Source: Foetidibacter luteolus
Lineage (GTDB): Bacteria > Bacteroidota > Bacteroidia > Chitinophagales > Chitinophagaceae
DNA length: 64,000 nucleotides
Assembly: GCF_009650435.1 (NCBI RefSeq)
Contig: NZ_VVIP01000008.1
Span: 150,515-214,514, forward strand
Direction: 5' to 3'
Shown here: positions 54,438-63,009 of the stretch, one piece after another
Numbering within the stretch: the stretch's first letter is position 1
Layout: each line of letters starts with the position of its first letter
The notes under the pieces: model-generated
Databases searched by the model: none
The model's input: only the letters and a program-made list of their open reading frames with translations
What the model was told of the DNA's origin: nothing
Made by a program: the position numbers and the translations under genes

Positions 54438-56102
54438 ATGATAACATTTGAAGAATTAGGATTAGAGGAGCGATTGGTAAAGGCTACCAGCGAATTGGGC
54501 TTTGTTAATCCTACGGCAATACAGGAAAAGGCTATTCCGGTATTGTTAAGCGGCACTAAGGATTTAATTGGCCTGGCACAAACAGGCACGGGCAAAACGG
54601 CGGCTTTTGGTTTACCGCTGTTGCAGTTGATTGATGCGGAGAAAAAATATCCGCAGGCATTGGTGGTTTGCCCTACAAGGGAGCTTTGCCTGCAGATTGT
54701 AAACGAAATTGAACTTTTTAAGAAACATATACGTGGCGTGCATGTGGTGGCCGTATATGGCGGCGCATCCATCGGGCTACAGATCAGGGATTTGAAAAGA
54801 GGCGTTCAGATTGTAGTGGCAACACCGGGCAGGTTAATTGACCTTATTGAACGTAAGGCCATTAACCTGGAACAAATTCAATACGTTGTATTGGATGAAG
54901 CGGATGAAATGCTGAACATGGGTTTCCAGGATGATATAGAATTCATCCTGAAGAATACGCCCAGCCGCGAAAGCACATGGCTCTTTAGTGCAACTATGCC
55001 GCCGGAGATTCGTAAGGTAAGCAAACGCTACATGAACGAACCGGTTGAGGTGACAGTTGGTAAGGTGAATACAGCCAACAAAAACATAGACCACCAGTAC
55101 TATGTTACTTCCGCCCAGCACCGTTACGATGCTTTAAAAAGATTAATTGATTTTAATCCGGGCATTTACGGTATCATTTTTACGCGTACCAAGGTTGATG
55201 CACAGGATATAGCAGAAAAACTTACCCGTGAAGGTTACGACATTGATGCGCTGCATGGCGATTTAACCCAACAGCAGCGTGACAAAGTGATGGGCCAGTT
55301 CCGCGAAAAAAGTTTGCAGTTATTGATAGCTACTGATGTGGCTGCAAGAGGCATAGACGTTAAAGACATTACACACGTTATAAATTACGAACTGCCTGAT
55401 GATGTGGAAGTGTACACCCACCGTAGCGGCCGTACCGGTCGGGCCGGCGCCACAGGTATATGTATGAGCATCGTGCATACACGTGAATTGTACCGCCTTA
55501 AGCAAATACAGCAAATTGTACAAACTCCCTTTCATAAGCTGGAAATACCCAGCGGAAAAGATGTTTGCCGTAAACAATTTTTCTTCTTTATGGAAAAGCT
55601 GTTGCAGGCTGATATTACGCATGGCGATTATGAAACCTATGTTCCTTTATTGGAAGAAAGGTTTGCAGATGTGAGCAAGGAAGAGGTGCTGAAACGAGTG
55701 GCTGCCATGGAATTTGACCGCTTTTTAAAGTATTATGAAAATGCCGGTGACCTGAATGCCCGTGATGAACGCCGCGACAGGAGAGATCAGCAGGGCGCCA
55801 GGGGACAGGACAGAAGGGGTGACAGCCGTGGCGATTACCGCAACAGGCGTGAAAGCAATGGCGACTTTGCAAGGCTGTTTGTAAACCTGGGTACAAAAGA
55901 CGGTTTTTACAAGGCCAGCTTCCTCCAGTTTATTTTGGATATGAGCGATTTAAGTAAAGACGTTCTCGGCCGCATAGACATGAAGGAAATGAATAGCTGG
56001 ATAGAAATTGACAAACGTGCTGCCAATCAAATGATAAAAGCGATTGATGGCAAAAATTTCAAGGGCAGAAGGATAAGGATGAATGATGCCAACAGCAGGT
56101 AA
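54438..56102 (+). CDS. DEAD-box RNA helicase with DbpA-like C-terminal RNA-binding domain
   Basis: 554 residues from MITFEELGLEERLVKATSE; the open frame starts 14 codons earlier in non-conserved sequence. Motifs: Q (NPTAIQEKAIP), I (AQTGTGKTAA), Ia (PTRELCLQ), GG, Ib (TPGRLIDL), II (DEAD), III (SAT), V (TDVAARGIDV), VI (HRSGRTGRAG). An Arg/Asp-rich linker at about 445-478, then an RRM-like DbpA domain to the end (FARLFVNLGTKDGFYKASFL). It unwinds RNA in ribosome assembly or cold response. Inserted within the aromatic operon and bounded by repeats on both sides. Confidence 0.95.
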   Translation: MITFEELGLEERLVKATSELGFVNPTAIQEKAIPVLLSGTKDLIGLAQTGTGKTAAFGLPLLQLIDAEKKYPQALVVCPTRELCLQIVNEIELFKKHIRGVHVVAVYGGASIGLQIRDLKRGVQIVVATPGRLIDLIERKAINLEQIQYVVLDEADEMLNMGFQDDIEFILKNTPSRESTWLFSATMPPEIRKVSKRYMNEPVEVTVGKVNTANKNIDHQYYVTSAQHRYDALKRLIDFNPGIYGIIFTRTKVDAQDIAEKLTREGYDIDALHGDLTQQQRDKVMGQFREKSLQLLIATDVAARGIDVKDITHVINYELPDDVEVYTHRSGRTGRAGATGICMSIVHTRELYRLKQIQQIVQTPFHKLEIPSGKDVCRKQFFFFMEKLLQADITHGDYETYVPLLEERFADVSKEEVLKRVAAMEFDRFLKYYENAGDLNARDERRDRRDQQGARGQDRRGDSRGDYRNRRESNGDFARLFVNLGTKDGFYKASFLQFILDMSDLSKDVLGRIDMKEMNSWIEIDKRAANQMIKAIDGKNFKGRRIRMNDANSR

Positions 56103-56184
56103 TACCCACAACCCCTAAAGGTGCGTTTGGGTAAGTTCTTTGAGAATGTTGAATGTGAGAATGTGAAAACTTAGCAGTTGTTAC

Positions 56185-56222
56185 TGCTCGCTACTCACCA
56201 TTGACCATTCACCATTCACGAA
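56185..56222. repeat. Left arm of an inverted repeat around the DAHP synthase gene
   Basis: GCTACTCACCATTGACCATT and CACCATTCACGAATTC. Its complement occurs at 57459-57490 (AATTCGTAGTGGTGAATGG, TGAATGGTGAGTAGG), just past the gene. Confidence 0.7.
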
Positions 56223-56226
56223 TTCT

Positions 56227-56313
56227 TTATGGGCCCGGCAGTAGAACAATAATTAAGCATCGTTGCGTCGCACTCTTGTACGGTTGGATATTCTATTCAG
56301 CAAGGTGCAGCAG
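56227..56313 (-). repeat. Repeat family B, copy 7
   Basis: TTTATGGGCCCGGCAGTAGA, GCATCGTTGCGTCGCACTCT, TGTACGGTTGG and GGTGCAGCAGCG. It fills the gap between helicase and DAHP synthase genes. Confidence 0.85.
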
Positions 56314-56373
56314 CGTAACAAAACTTTTATCAACAAACAGTTAATCATAGATAATCATTATAATCACTGATAT

Positions 56374-57465
56374 ATGCAAGCCACAGAAACAGCCGCCAAC
56401 AAACAGTTGGTGCAGGAAAAATGGAGCAAACGCCCATTGATCATATCCGGACCATGCAGTGCGGAAACAGAGGAGCAGGTATTGGAAACTGCTACACGAT
56501 TGCACAAGACCGGTAAAGTAGATATTATGCGTGCCGGCATCTGGAAACCGCGTACACGTCCCGGTAGTTTTGAAGGTATCGGTACAAAAGGCTTACCATG
56601 GCTGCAGGCCGCTAAAAAGATTACCGGTATTCCCAATGCCGTAGAAGTGGCAACGGCAAAGCAGGTAGAAGATGCGCTGCATTTTGACGTGGATGTATTG
56701 TGGATTGGTGCACGTACCACCGTTAACCCGTTTAGCGTACAGGAAGTTGCCGATGCATTGCGTGGTGTTGATGTGCCGGTTTTAATTAAAAACCCCATCA
56801 ATCCAGATTTGGAATTGTGGATAGGCGCTGTTGAGCGTGTAGCCAAAGCAGGTATAAACCAGATTGGTTTAATACACCGCGGCTTTAGTTCTTACGGCAA
56901 TACAGAATACCGCAATGCGCCCATGTGGCATCTTGCGATTGAAATGAAGCGCCGTAACCCGGGTTTGATGATGATTAACGACCCCTCTCATATCTGCGGT
57001 CGTCGTGACATTTTGCAGGATGTTGCCCAAAAAGCAATTGACCTTGATTTTGATGGTTTAATAATAGAAAGCCATATTGACCCGGATAAAGCATGGAGTG
57101 ACGCCAAGCAACAAATCACACCTGAGCGCCTGGCTGAAATGTTAACTGCCATCCGCTGGAGAAAAGAAGATGTTGCATCTGCCGAATACCACGCCGCATT
57201 GGAAAAACTGCGCCAGCAAATCAACCACCTTGATGATGAGCTGATGCAGATACTCGGGCAGCGCATGCGCATTTCTGAAAAGATTGGCCAGTACAAAAAA
57301 GACAACAATATTACCATCCTGCAAACCAACCGCTGGAACGAAATACTGGAACGTGCATTTGCCCAGGGTGATAAACAAGGCCTGAGCAAAGAATTCATCA
57401 CAAAATATTTTGATGCGGTACACATGGAAAGTATCAATCATCAGAATAAGATTATGAATTCGTAG
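56374..57465 (+). CDS. Bifunctional DAHP synthase - chorismate mutase
   Basis: 363 residues. Residues about 20-265 are the type I-beta (KdsA-like) DAHP synthase: RPLIISGPCSAETEEQV, RAGIWKPRTRPGSFEGIG, KNPINPDLELWIGAVER, NQIGLIHRGFSSYG and MINDPSHICGRRD. Residues about 272-360 are an AroQ-type chorismate mutase (LEKLRQQINHLDDELMQILG, RMRISEKIGQYKKDNN). It joins the first shikimate step (PEP plus erythrose-4-phosphate) to the first step after chorismate, which allows prephenate control of DAHP formation. The mutase domain supplies the activity missing from PheA and TyrA here. Confidence 0.95.
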   Translation: MQATETAANKQLVQEKWSKRPLIISGPCSAETEEQVLETATRLHKTGKVDIMRAGIWKPRTRPGSFEGIGTKGLPWLQAAKKITGIPNAVEVATAKQVEDALHFDVDVLWIGARTTVNPFSVQEVADALRGVDVPVLIKNPINPDLELWIGAVERVAKAGINQIGLIHRGFSSYGNTEYRNAPMWHLAIEMKRRNPGLMMINDPSHICGRRDILQDVAQKAIDLDFDGLIIESHIDPDKAWSDAKQQITPERLAEMLTAIRWRKEDVASAEYHAALEKLRQQINHLDDELMQILGQRMRISEKIGQYKKDNNITILQTNRWNEILERAFAQGDKQGLSKEFITKYFDAVHMESINHQNKIMNS

Positions 57466-57490
57466 TGGTGAATGGTGAATGGTGAGTAGG
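57459..57490. repeat. Right arm of the inverted repeat around the DAHP synthase gene
   Basis: AATTCGTAGTGGTGAATGG followed by TGAATGGTGAGTAGG, complementary to 56185-56222 with small differences. The first bases include the gene's stop codon. Confidence 0.7.
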
Positions 57491-57524
57491 TATCGGAATA
57501 AAGCTCTTTAGAAGATTTGAATAG

Positions 57525-57574
57525 CATAGGCACAAGGCAGAAAGAGTAATAGTTATATTCTTCTTGTGCCTATG
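57525..57574 (+). repeat. Stem-loop before aroB
   Basis: CATAGGCACAAG (57525-57536) and CTTGTGCCTATG (57563-57574) are a perfect 12-bp inverted pair with a 26-base loop. No T-run, so not a simple terminator. It is followed at 57591-57617 by TTTGCGCCTTCGCGGCTTTG, a widespread short repeat. Confidence 0.7.
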
Positions 57575-57619
57575 ATTGTAGTTGGATAAAAACTTTGCGC
57601 CTTCGCGGCTTTGCGTGAA

Positions 57620-58645
57620 ATGACAAAAAAAATCATCCAGTTTTCAAAAGCATCTACCTCCTTTTACTTTGATGCTTCTTTTGAGCATCTTGAAAAGCTT
57701 ACCTCAAAAGATAATACCGTTGTTGTTACAGATGAAAATGTTTTCAGTAAAAACCAGAAAAAATTCAAAGGCTGGAACACCATTGTATTAAAACCGGGGG
57801 AGCAGTACAAGGTACAGGCAACCGTGGATTCCATTATTGATCAATTAATCGGTTTTGGCGCAGACCGTAAATCTGTATTGGTTGGTGTTGGCGGCGGTGT
57901 GGTAACAGACATGACGGGATATGTAGCCAGCATTTACATGCGTGGCATTAAGTTTGGTTTTATACCAACTTCTATTCTTGCTATGGTAGATGCATCTATT
58001 GGTGGAAAGAACGGTATTGATGTGGGGGTTTACAAGAACATGGTAGGCATTATACGCCAGCCGGATTTTTTGTTATATGACTACAGCCTGCTGAAATCGT
58101 TGCCCAGGGAAGAATGGATAAATGGCTTTGCAGAAGTAATAAAACATGCGTGTATTAAAGATGCGGCCATGTTTAAGTTGTTGGAGGAGCATAAACTAAC
58201 TGATTTTCAAAAGGATAAAAGCCTGTTGAATAAAATCATCCAGCGCAACGCACTGCTAAAAAGTAAAGTAGTGCAGCAGGATGAATTTGAACAGGGAGAT
58301 AGAAAACTGTTGAACTATGGTCATACATTGGGCCATGCCATTGAGAATACTTACCAGTTGTCGCATGGGCATGCGGTTTCAATTGGAATGGTAGTTGCAG
58401 CATACTTAAGCGTAAACTTTACCAGGCTTAAAGGGGCGGAAAAAATTGCAGCCCTGATTGTAAAGTATGGCCTGCCCGCTTTTGCCAAGTTTGATGTTGC
58501 CAAAGCATTGGAAGTAATGCAGTCTGATAAGAAAAGAATAAGGGATGTGATACATTATGTACTGTTGGAGAAGATAGGGAAGGGGGTTGTGAAACCATTA
58601 ACATCAAGGGATATACAGCCGGTATTGGAGCAATTGTCGAAGTAA
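57620..58645 (+). CDS. aroB: 3-dehydroquinate synthase
   Basis: 341 residues from ATG 57620 (MTKKIIQFSK); an in-frame TTG at 57611 lies in a repeat. NAD-binding VGVGGGVVTDMTGYVASIYM, PTSILAMVDASIGGKNGID, GFAEVIKHACIKD, and the metal-binding GHTLGHAIENTYQLSHGHAV. It converts DAHP to 3-dehydroquinate, the second shikimate step. Note that aroD/aroQ, aroE and aroK are not in the window. Confidence 0.95.
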   Translation: MTKKIIQFSKASTSFYFDASFEHLEKLTSKDNTVVVTDENVFSKNQKKFKGWNTIVLKPGEQYKVQATVDSIIDQLIGFGADRKSVLVGVGGGVVTDMTGYVASIYMRGIKFGFIPTSILAMVDASIGGKNGIDVGVYKNMVGIIRQPDFLLYDYSLLKSLPREEWINGFAEVIKHACIKDAAMFKLLEEHKLTDFQKDKSLLNKIIQRNALLKSKVVQQDEFEQGDRKLLNYGHTLGHAIENTYQLSHGHAVSIGMVVAAYLSVNFTRLKGAEKIAALIVKYGLPAFAKFDVAKALEVMQSDKKRIRDVIHYVLLEKIGKGVVKPLTSRDIQPVLEQLSK

Positions 58646-58689
58646 ACATGAATAATTACGGTTGCGGAAAATGAATTAAATTTACAGGT

Positions 58690-58854
58690 ATGGAAACTGC
58701 AGCAAAAAAGAAAAAATATGTTAAGAAGGCTGAAAAGGCCAAAGTTTCATCCTCTATAACAATAGAAAAAAACGGCAAAAAATATACAGCCGATACTGTT
58801 TCTGCTGAAGAGATAATGAAGCGCAGAAATACTGCCTACAAATTCCTTGTTTAG
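58690..58854 (+). CDS. Small basic protein, 54 residues, unrecognised
   Basis: METAAKKKKYVKKAEKAK, then VSSSITIEKNGKKYTADTV and SAEEIMKRRNTAYKFLV, TAG at 58852-58854. A Lys-rich N-terminus and a compact C-terminal half. It starts 45 bases after aroB and ends 8 bases before the next gene, which makes it a likely partner of that gene. The strong basic/acidic pattern and tight spacing argue that it is coding despite its size. The two-gene unit resembles a small regulator or antitoxin plus effector in layout only. Confidence 0.6.
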   Translation: METAAKKKKYVKKAEKAKVSSSITIEKNGKKYTADTVSAEEIMKRRNTAYKFLV

Positions 58855-58862
58855 AAGATTTC

Positions 58863-59393
58863 ATGTTTAATTCGTACTACCCTTTCTCTCTTATTCAAAG
58901 AACTCCTAAAGATTCGGATTATTTACATTCCGAATATGTCTTTCAGTTTAGAACTGATAACAGACGATACATTATAGTAGCAGAAGAGTATAAGTTTAAT
59001 GTATTCGCGGTAAAATTTTTTCCGGCAGACAGAAAAAATGATAAACACAGGTTCAACCTTGTTTTAAATGATTTCAATTTTGCGCCAATTATAAGAACAT
59101 GTGTAAATGTCATGCTTTGGTTACTTGAGAGAAACCCGACAGCTTCTTTTGCATATATCGGGGCGAACACAATTGCTTCCAATTTTGTTGAAGATAAAGC
59201 ATTAACGCAACGGTATCGTATCTATGAATATGTGATGGATATCTATCTTAGCCCTTATGAGTTTAAAAGGTATTTCAGTGAGAAAAATAGTGCGGTGTTA
59301 TTGGTAAACCTGGAAAATGAAGATATTGAAGAACGGGCTACCTGTATAATTGATATGTTTGTTGAATTATACGATGATCTTAGTGCTGATTGA
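58863..59393 (+). CDS. Hypothetical 176-residue protein within the aromatic operon
   Basis: No signal peptide or membrane segment. Aromatic-rich N-terminal half (YYPFSLIQR, YVFQFRTDNRRYIIVAEEYK, FNVFAVKFFPADRKNDKHRF) suggestive of a beta-sheet, then a helical C-terminal half (YRIYEYVMDIYLSPYEFKRY, ERATCIIDMFVELYDDLSAD). No family recognised. AT-richer than aroB and aroA, suggesting an insertion into the operon. Pairs with the 54-residue gene upstream. Confidence 0.65.
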   Translation: MFNSYYPFSLIQRTPKDSDYLHSEYVFQFRTDNRRYIIVAEEYKFNVFAVKFFPADRKNDKHRFNLVLNDFNFAPIIRTCVNVMLWLLERNPTASFAYIGANTIASNFVEDKALTQRYRIYEYVMDIYLSPYEFKRYFSEKNSAVLLVNLENEDIEERATCIIDMFVELYDDLSAD

Positions 59394-59404
59394 TTTTAAG
59401 TAAA

Positions 59405-59480
59405 ACAGTCGCCATATATTCCACAGATGAACGGATTGCGACGCAACAGGCGATGCCATGAAAACATTTGCCGGTATCAA
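59405..59480 (+). repeat. Repeat family C, copy 6
   Basis: AGTCGCCATATATTCCACAG, ATGAACGGATTGCGACGCAA, CAGGCGATGCCATGAAAAC and TGCCGGTATCA. Its last part is in frame with aroA and creates a false upstream start (TTG 59468). Confidence 0.85.
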
Positions 59481-59518
59481 AAAAAATATTCTCAAAAATT
59501 TCTAAAAGAAATTTTCAA

Positions 59519-60814
59519 ATGATTGCAACAATACAACCGTCCTCACTTAGTGGTACAATTACTGCCCCGGCTTCAAAAAGCTCTATGCAACGTGCATGTG
59601 CCGCGGCTTTGGTAAGAAAGGGGGAAACCTTAATACATAACCCCGGTATTTCTAATGATGATAAAGCAGCGTTAGGGGTTATTAAAGCATTGGGTGCTGA
59701 TTGGGAAATGGAGAATGGCGACTTGAAAGTAACCAGCAATGGTGTTAACGCCGCTACCAATGAAGTTAACTGTGGTGAAAGTGGTTTGGGTATAAGAATG
59801 TTTGCACCACTGGTAGCTTTGAATGATAGTGAAATTACCATTAACGGCGAAGGAAGTTTACTAACCAGGCCGATGGATTTTTTTGATGAAGTGTTGCCAC
59901 AACTGGATGTGGAAGTAAGCTCTAACAGTGGTAAGCTGCCCCTGAAATTAAAAGGCCCTTTACAGCCAAAGAATATTACGATTGATGGCTCTTTAAGCTC
60001 ACAATTTTTAACAGGGCTTTTGATGGCATACGCCGCAAGCGATGCGAAAGATGTGACTATTACCGTTACCAACCTGAAGAGTAAGCCTTATGTTGACCTT
60101 ACCTTAAAAGTAATGGAGGCTTATGGCTTGAAAGCTCCTGAAAATATTAATTACGAACAGTTTTATTTTGGATTAGAGACGTCTAACACGCAGGCTACTT
60201 TTGTTGACTATACTGTTGAAGGAGATTGGAGTGGCGGTGCTTTTTTATTGGTGGCCGGTGCCATTGCGGGTAATATTGTTGTCAGGGGTTTGGATGTAAC
60301 TTCTACCCAGGCGGATAAAGCAGTATTGACGGCATTGATGGATTGTGGAAGCAAAATTTCCATTCAGTCCGACGAAATAGAGATAGCGCCGGGCGATTTA
60401 AAAGCTTTCCAGTTTGATGCTACAGATTGCCCTGATTTGTTCCCACCGTTGGTGGCATTGGCCGCGTATTGTAAGGGCACTACAGTTATTGAAGGCGTAA
60501 ACCGCCTTACACATAAGGAAAGCAACCGAGCTTTAACCTTACAGGAAGAATTTGCAAAGCTGGGAATTGAGATAACCCTGCAGGATAACCTGATGCTGAT
60601 TAAAGGTGGTACAGGTGTTAAAGGAGCAACGGTACATTCCCGCCACGATCACCGCATTGCCATGGCTTGTGCGGTAGCAGCCTTAAAAGCAGAAGGAGAA
60701 ACGGTAATTGAAGAAGCCGGGGCTGTAAGCAAATCGTATCCTAACTTTTACGAACATATACAAAGTTTGGGGGCAACGGTAAGCGTTGAGAACACATCAG
60801 TGAAAGCGGTCTAA
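59519..60814 (+). CDS. aroA: 3-phosphoshikimate 1-carboxyvinyltransferase (EPSP synthase)
   Basis: 431 residues from ATG 59519 (MIATIQPSSLSGTITAPAS). Phosphoshikimate-binding APASKSSMQRACAAALV, NCGESGLGIRMFAPLV (the loop near the glyphosate site, GESGLGIR in place of the enteric GNAGTAMR), SSQFLTGLLMAY, DYTVEGDWSGGAFLL and the closing HSRHDHRIAMACAVAAL. This GESGLxxR subtype is usual in Bacteroidota. It joins phosphoshikimate and PEP. The upstream frame is repeat C copy 6. Confidence 0.95.
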   Translation: MIATIQPSSLSGTITAPASKSSMQRACAAALVRKGETLIHNPGISNDDKAALGVIKALGADWEMENGDLKVTSNGVNAATNEVNCGESGLGIRMFAPLVALNDSEITINGEGSLLTRPMDFFDEVLPQLDVEVSSNSGKLPLKLKGPLQPKNITIDGSLSSQFLTGLLMAYAASDAKDVTITVTNLKSKPYVDLTLKVMEAYGLKAPENINYEQFYFGLETSNTQATFVDYTVEGDWSGGAFLLVAGAIAGNIVVRGLDVTSTQADKAVLTALMDCGSKISIQSDEIEIAPGDLKAFQFDATDCPDLFPPLVALAAYCKGTTVIEGVNRLTHKESNRALTLQEEFAKLGIEITLQDNLMLIKGGTGVKGATVHSRHDHRIAMACAVAALKAEGETVIEEAGAVSKSYPNFYEHIQSLGATVSVENTSVKAV

Positions 60815-60856
60815 AAATTAGTTAACTAAACTCCCCTTTCAGGGGCTAGGGGTCTT

Positions 60857-61912
60857 ATGAATTCATTCGGACGTTTTTTAAGGGTAAACATATTCGGCGA
60901 ATCGCATGGTGAAAGTGCCGGCATTAATATAGACGGCGTGCCTGCAGGTCTGCCTTTAAGTGTGGAAGATTTTTTAGAAGACATAGAAAGAAGAAAAGGC
61001 GGCACGCAAAAAGGTACCACACCCAGACAGGAATCTGACCTGCCCATTTTTAAAAGTGGCATTTTTAACAACACCACTACCGGCGCACCCATTACCATAT
61101 TATTCGAAAACAACAATACCCGCTCCGGCGATTACCAAAAGCAACGTGCGGTGCCAAGGCCGGGACATGCAGATTTTGTTGCCAGCAAAAAGTTTGGAGG
61201 CTTTGAAGATTACCGTGGCGGCGGGCATTTTAGCGGAAGGTTGACAGTTTGTTTGGTGGCGGTGGGGGTTATTGCAAAGAAGTTGTTAGACCTCACCCCC
61301 AACCCCTCTCCACAGGAGAGGGGGGTAGGGGGTGAGGTCAATAAAATCTCCATAAAAGCCTCCATCCTCGAAATTGGTGGCGAAGCCGACCTGGAAAAAG
61401 GCCTTCAAAAAGCCATTGACGCCAAAGATTCTATCGGCGGCATCGTTGAATGCCGTGTAAGCGGCTTACCTATTGGTTTGGGTGAGCCTTTTTTTGACAG
61501 CGCCGAATCCCTGCTTGCCCATGCGGCGTTCGCCATACCTGCCGTGCGTGGTGTAGAGTTCGGAACAGGTTTTGCAGCGGCAAGAATGTTTGGCGTAGAA
61601 CATAATGATGCCATTGAAGACGCCAGTGGTAAAACAAAAACCAATCATGCCGGCGGCATTGTTGGTGGCATTACCAATGGCAATGAACTGGTATATCGTG
61701 TTGCTATTAAGCCAACATCTTCTACGCCAAAAGAGCAACAAACCTGGAACTGGGAAACCAATGAAGTTGAAAGTTTCTCCGTCAAGGGGCGTCATGATTT
61801 GTGCATAGCGCTGCGTGTTCCCGTGGTGCTGGAAGCGGTAACGGCCATGGTGCTTGCAGATTTAATGCTGCAGGAACAAAGAATACCCCGGATAATAACT
61901 TCAAACAAGTAA
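60857..61912 (+). CDS. aroC: Chorismate synthase with in-frame repeat insertion
   Basis: 351 residues. NSFGRFLRVNIFGESHGESA (FMN-binding N-terminus), RRKGGTQKGTTPRQESD, RPGHADFVASKKFGGFEDYR, GGGHFSGRLTVCLVAVGVIA, RGVEFGTGFAAARMFG, NHAGGIVGGITNGNELV and KGRHDLCIALRVPVVLEAVTA. It makes chorismate from EPSP. Residues 145-161 (DLTPNPSPQERGVGGEV) are translated from a 51-bp palindromic repeat at 61289-61339 that keeps the frame; other family members lack this loop. Last gene of the aromatic operon. Confidence 0.95.
   Translation: MNSFGRFLRVNIFGESHGESAGINIDGVPAGLPLSVEDFLEDIERRKGGTQKGTTPRQESDLPIFKSGIFNNTTTGAPITILFENNNTRSGDYQKQRAVPRPGHADFVASKKFGGFEDYRGGGHFSGRLTVCLVAVGVIAKKLLDLTPNPSPQERGVGGEVNKISIKASILEIGGEADLEKGLQKAIDAKDSIGGIVECRVSGLPIGLGEPFFDSAESLLAHAAFAIPAVRGVEFGTGFAAARMFGVEHNDAIEDASGKTKTNHAGGIVGGITNGNELVYRVAIKPTSSTPKEQQTWNWETNEVESFSVKGRHDLCIALRVPVVLEAVTAMVLADLMLQEQRIPRIITSNK
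61289..61339. repeat. Palindromic repeat inserted inside aroC
   Basis: GACCTCACCCCCAACCCCTC and GGGGGGTAGGGGGTGAGGTC are near-complementary, with CACAGGAG between. Translated as LTPNPSPQERG, a peptide seen in many Bacteroidota proteins for the same reason. Length 51 bp, divisible by three. Confidence 0.9.
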
Positions 61913-61932
61913 ACCTGTTAGAAAACACTGTT

Positions 61933-62229
61933 ATGATTATTTATCATATCACTACACAAACAGATTGGGAAGCAGCCCAAAAGAATGGCTTTTATGAAGC
62001 GGCTTCGCTGGCTGATGAAGGTTTTATCCATTGCAGCCACGATCACCAGGTAAGCGGTGTGCTGGAAAGATATTATGCCGGCAAAACTAACCTGGTTAAA
62101 CTGGTGATAGACGCCGATAAATTAAATCAACGCCTTCAGCACGATTTTTCCCCAACTATGAATGAATCTTTTCCACATGTATACGGCAGGATAAACCTGG
62201 AAGCGGTAACAGAGGTGGTAGGGTTATAA
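61933..62229 (+). CDS. DUF952 family protein
   Basis: 98 residues from MIIYHITTQTDWEAAQKNG; the frame runs 44 codons further upstream but there overlaps aroC. Family landmarks: IYHITTQTDWE, FIHCSHDHQV (FIHxS motif), LVKLVIDADKL and FPHVYGRINLEAV. DUF952 proteins are structurally related to ADP-ribosyltransferase-like folds and have no assigned reaction. It lies 20 bases after aroC and is likely co-transcribed. Confidence 0.9.
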   Translation: MIIYHITTQTDWEAAQKNGFYEAASLADEGFIHCSHDHQVSGVLERYYAGKTNLVKLVIDADKLNQRLQHDFSPTMNESFPHVYGRINLEAVTEVVGL

Positions 62230-62259
62230 TTTTCTGCGCTAACCTGTTAAAAGAATGCT

Positions 62260-62556
62260 ATGCACAACTACATCATTAACGCGTCGTTACAGATAGTTCC
62301 TGTGGATACCGACAAACATCCTTACGAATGGGTTGATGAAGCTATTGCTGTCATTCAGCAGTCTGGCATTAAGTACGAAGTAGGCCCTTTTGCCACGGTT
62401 TTGGAAGGTCATTACGATGAAATCATGAAGCTTATCCTCAATATCAACGAATACCTGTACAGCCGCGGCTGCGCAGAATGGCTAACCAACCTGCAGGTAC
62501 ACATCCGTAACGAGGGCAATATTACTTCCGAAGAAAAAACAGCAAAGTTTAGATAA
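62260..62556 (+). CDS. MTH1187/YkoF-type (UPF0045) thiamine-binding-like protein
   Basis: 98 residues, ferredoxin-like fold: NASLQIVPVDTDKHPYEWVD, EAIAVIQQSGIKYEVGPFAT, VLEGHYDEIMKLIL. Matches the UPF0045 family, some members of which bind thiamine or its pyrimidine part. Follows the DUF952 gene after 30 bases. Confidence 0.85.
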   Translation: MHNYIINASLQIVPVDTDKHPYEWVDEAIAVIQQSGIKYEVGPFATVLEGHYDEIMKLILNINEYLYSRGCAEWLTNLQVHIRNEGNITSEEKTAKFR

Positions 62557-62669
62557 GTTTTTCCAGTTATAATGCAGCAAAACGTCAACAGGGCTTTTTT
62601 GCTATTTATTGTGGTATGGTATTTTCAGGGCATAGGTACACACCAATTGTTAACCTGTAAATAAATCTT

Positions 62670-62951
62670 ATGATAACCTACGCTGAAAGAATATTTACCC
62701 GTGAATACGAACACGACGATAAAAAATTGTATGCCACTTTTCACCCTGAAGTAATTGTTGAACGGGACGAGTACGCCGCTACAGGCCGTTACCTGGTGGT
62801 ATTGCTGCATCCTGATAAAGGTTTGCAGCCTTTCTTTCTTAACAAAGATGATAACAGTGGCCAGTGGCAGATAAATGAAAACGACCCTGCCATAGTTGAA
62901 GACAGCCTGCTTAGCTGGTGTAATAAGCAAATCTCCCTTAGCGGGTATTGA
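62670..62951 (+). CDS. Hypothetical 93-residue protein
   Basis: No signal, no recognised family. MITYAERIFTREYEHDDKKL, YLVVLLHPDKGLQPFFLNKD, NSGQWQINENDPAIVEDSLL. Charged and compact, predicted alpha/beta. Standing 113 bases after the thiamine-binding-like gene. Confidence 0.55.
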   Translation: MITYAERIFTREYEHDDKKLYATFHPEVIVERDEYAATGRYLVVLLHPDKGLQPFFLNKDDNSGQWQINENDPAIVEDSLLSWCNKQISLSGY

Positions 62952-63009
62952 GCTATCAACAGTTACTCCTTACTTACATAAGGTTTTAATGATGGCAGGC
63001 GTTGCACGT

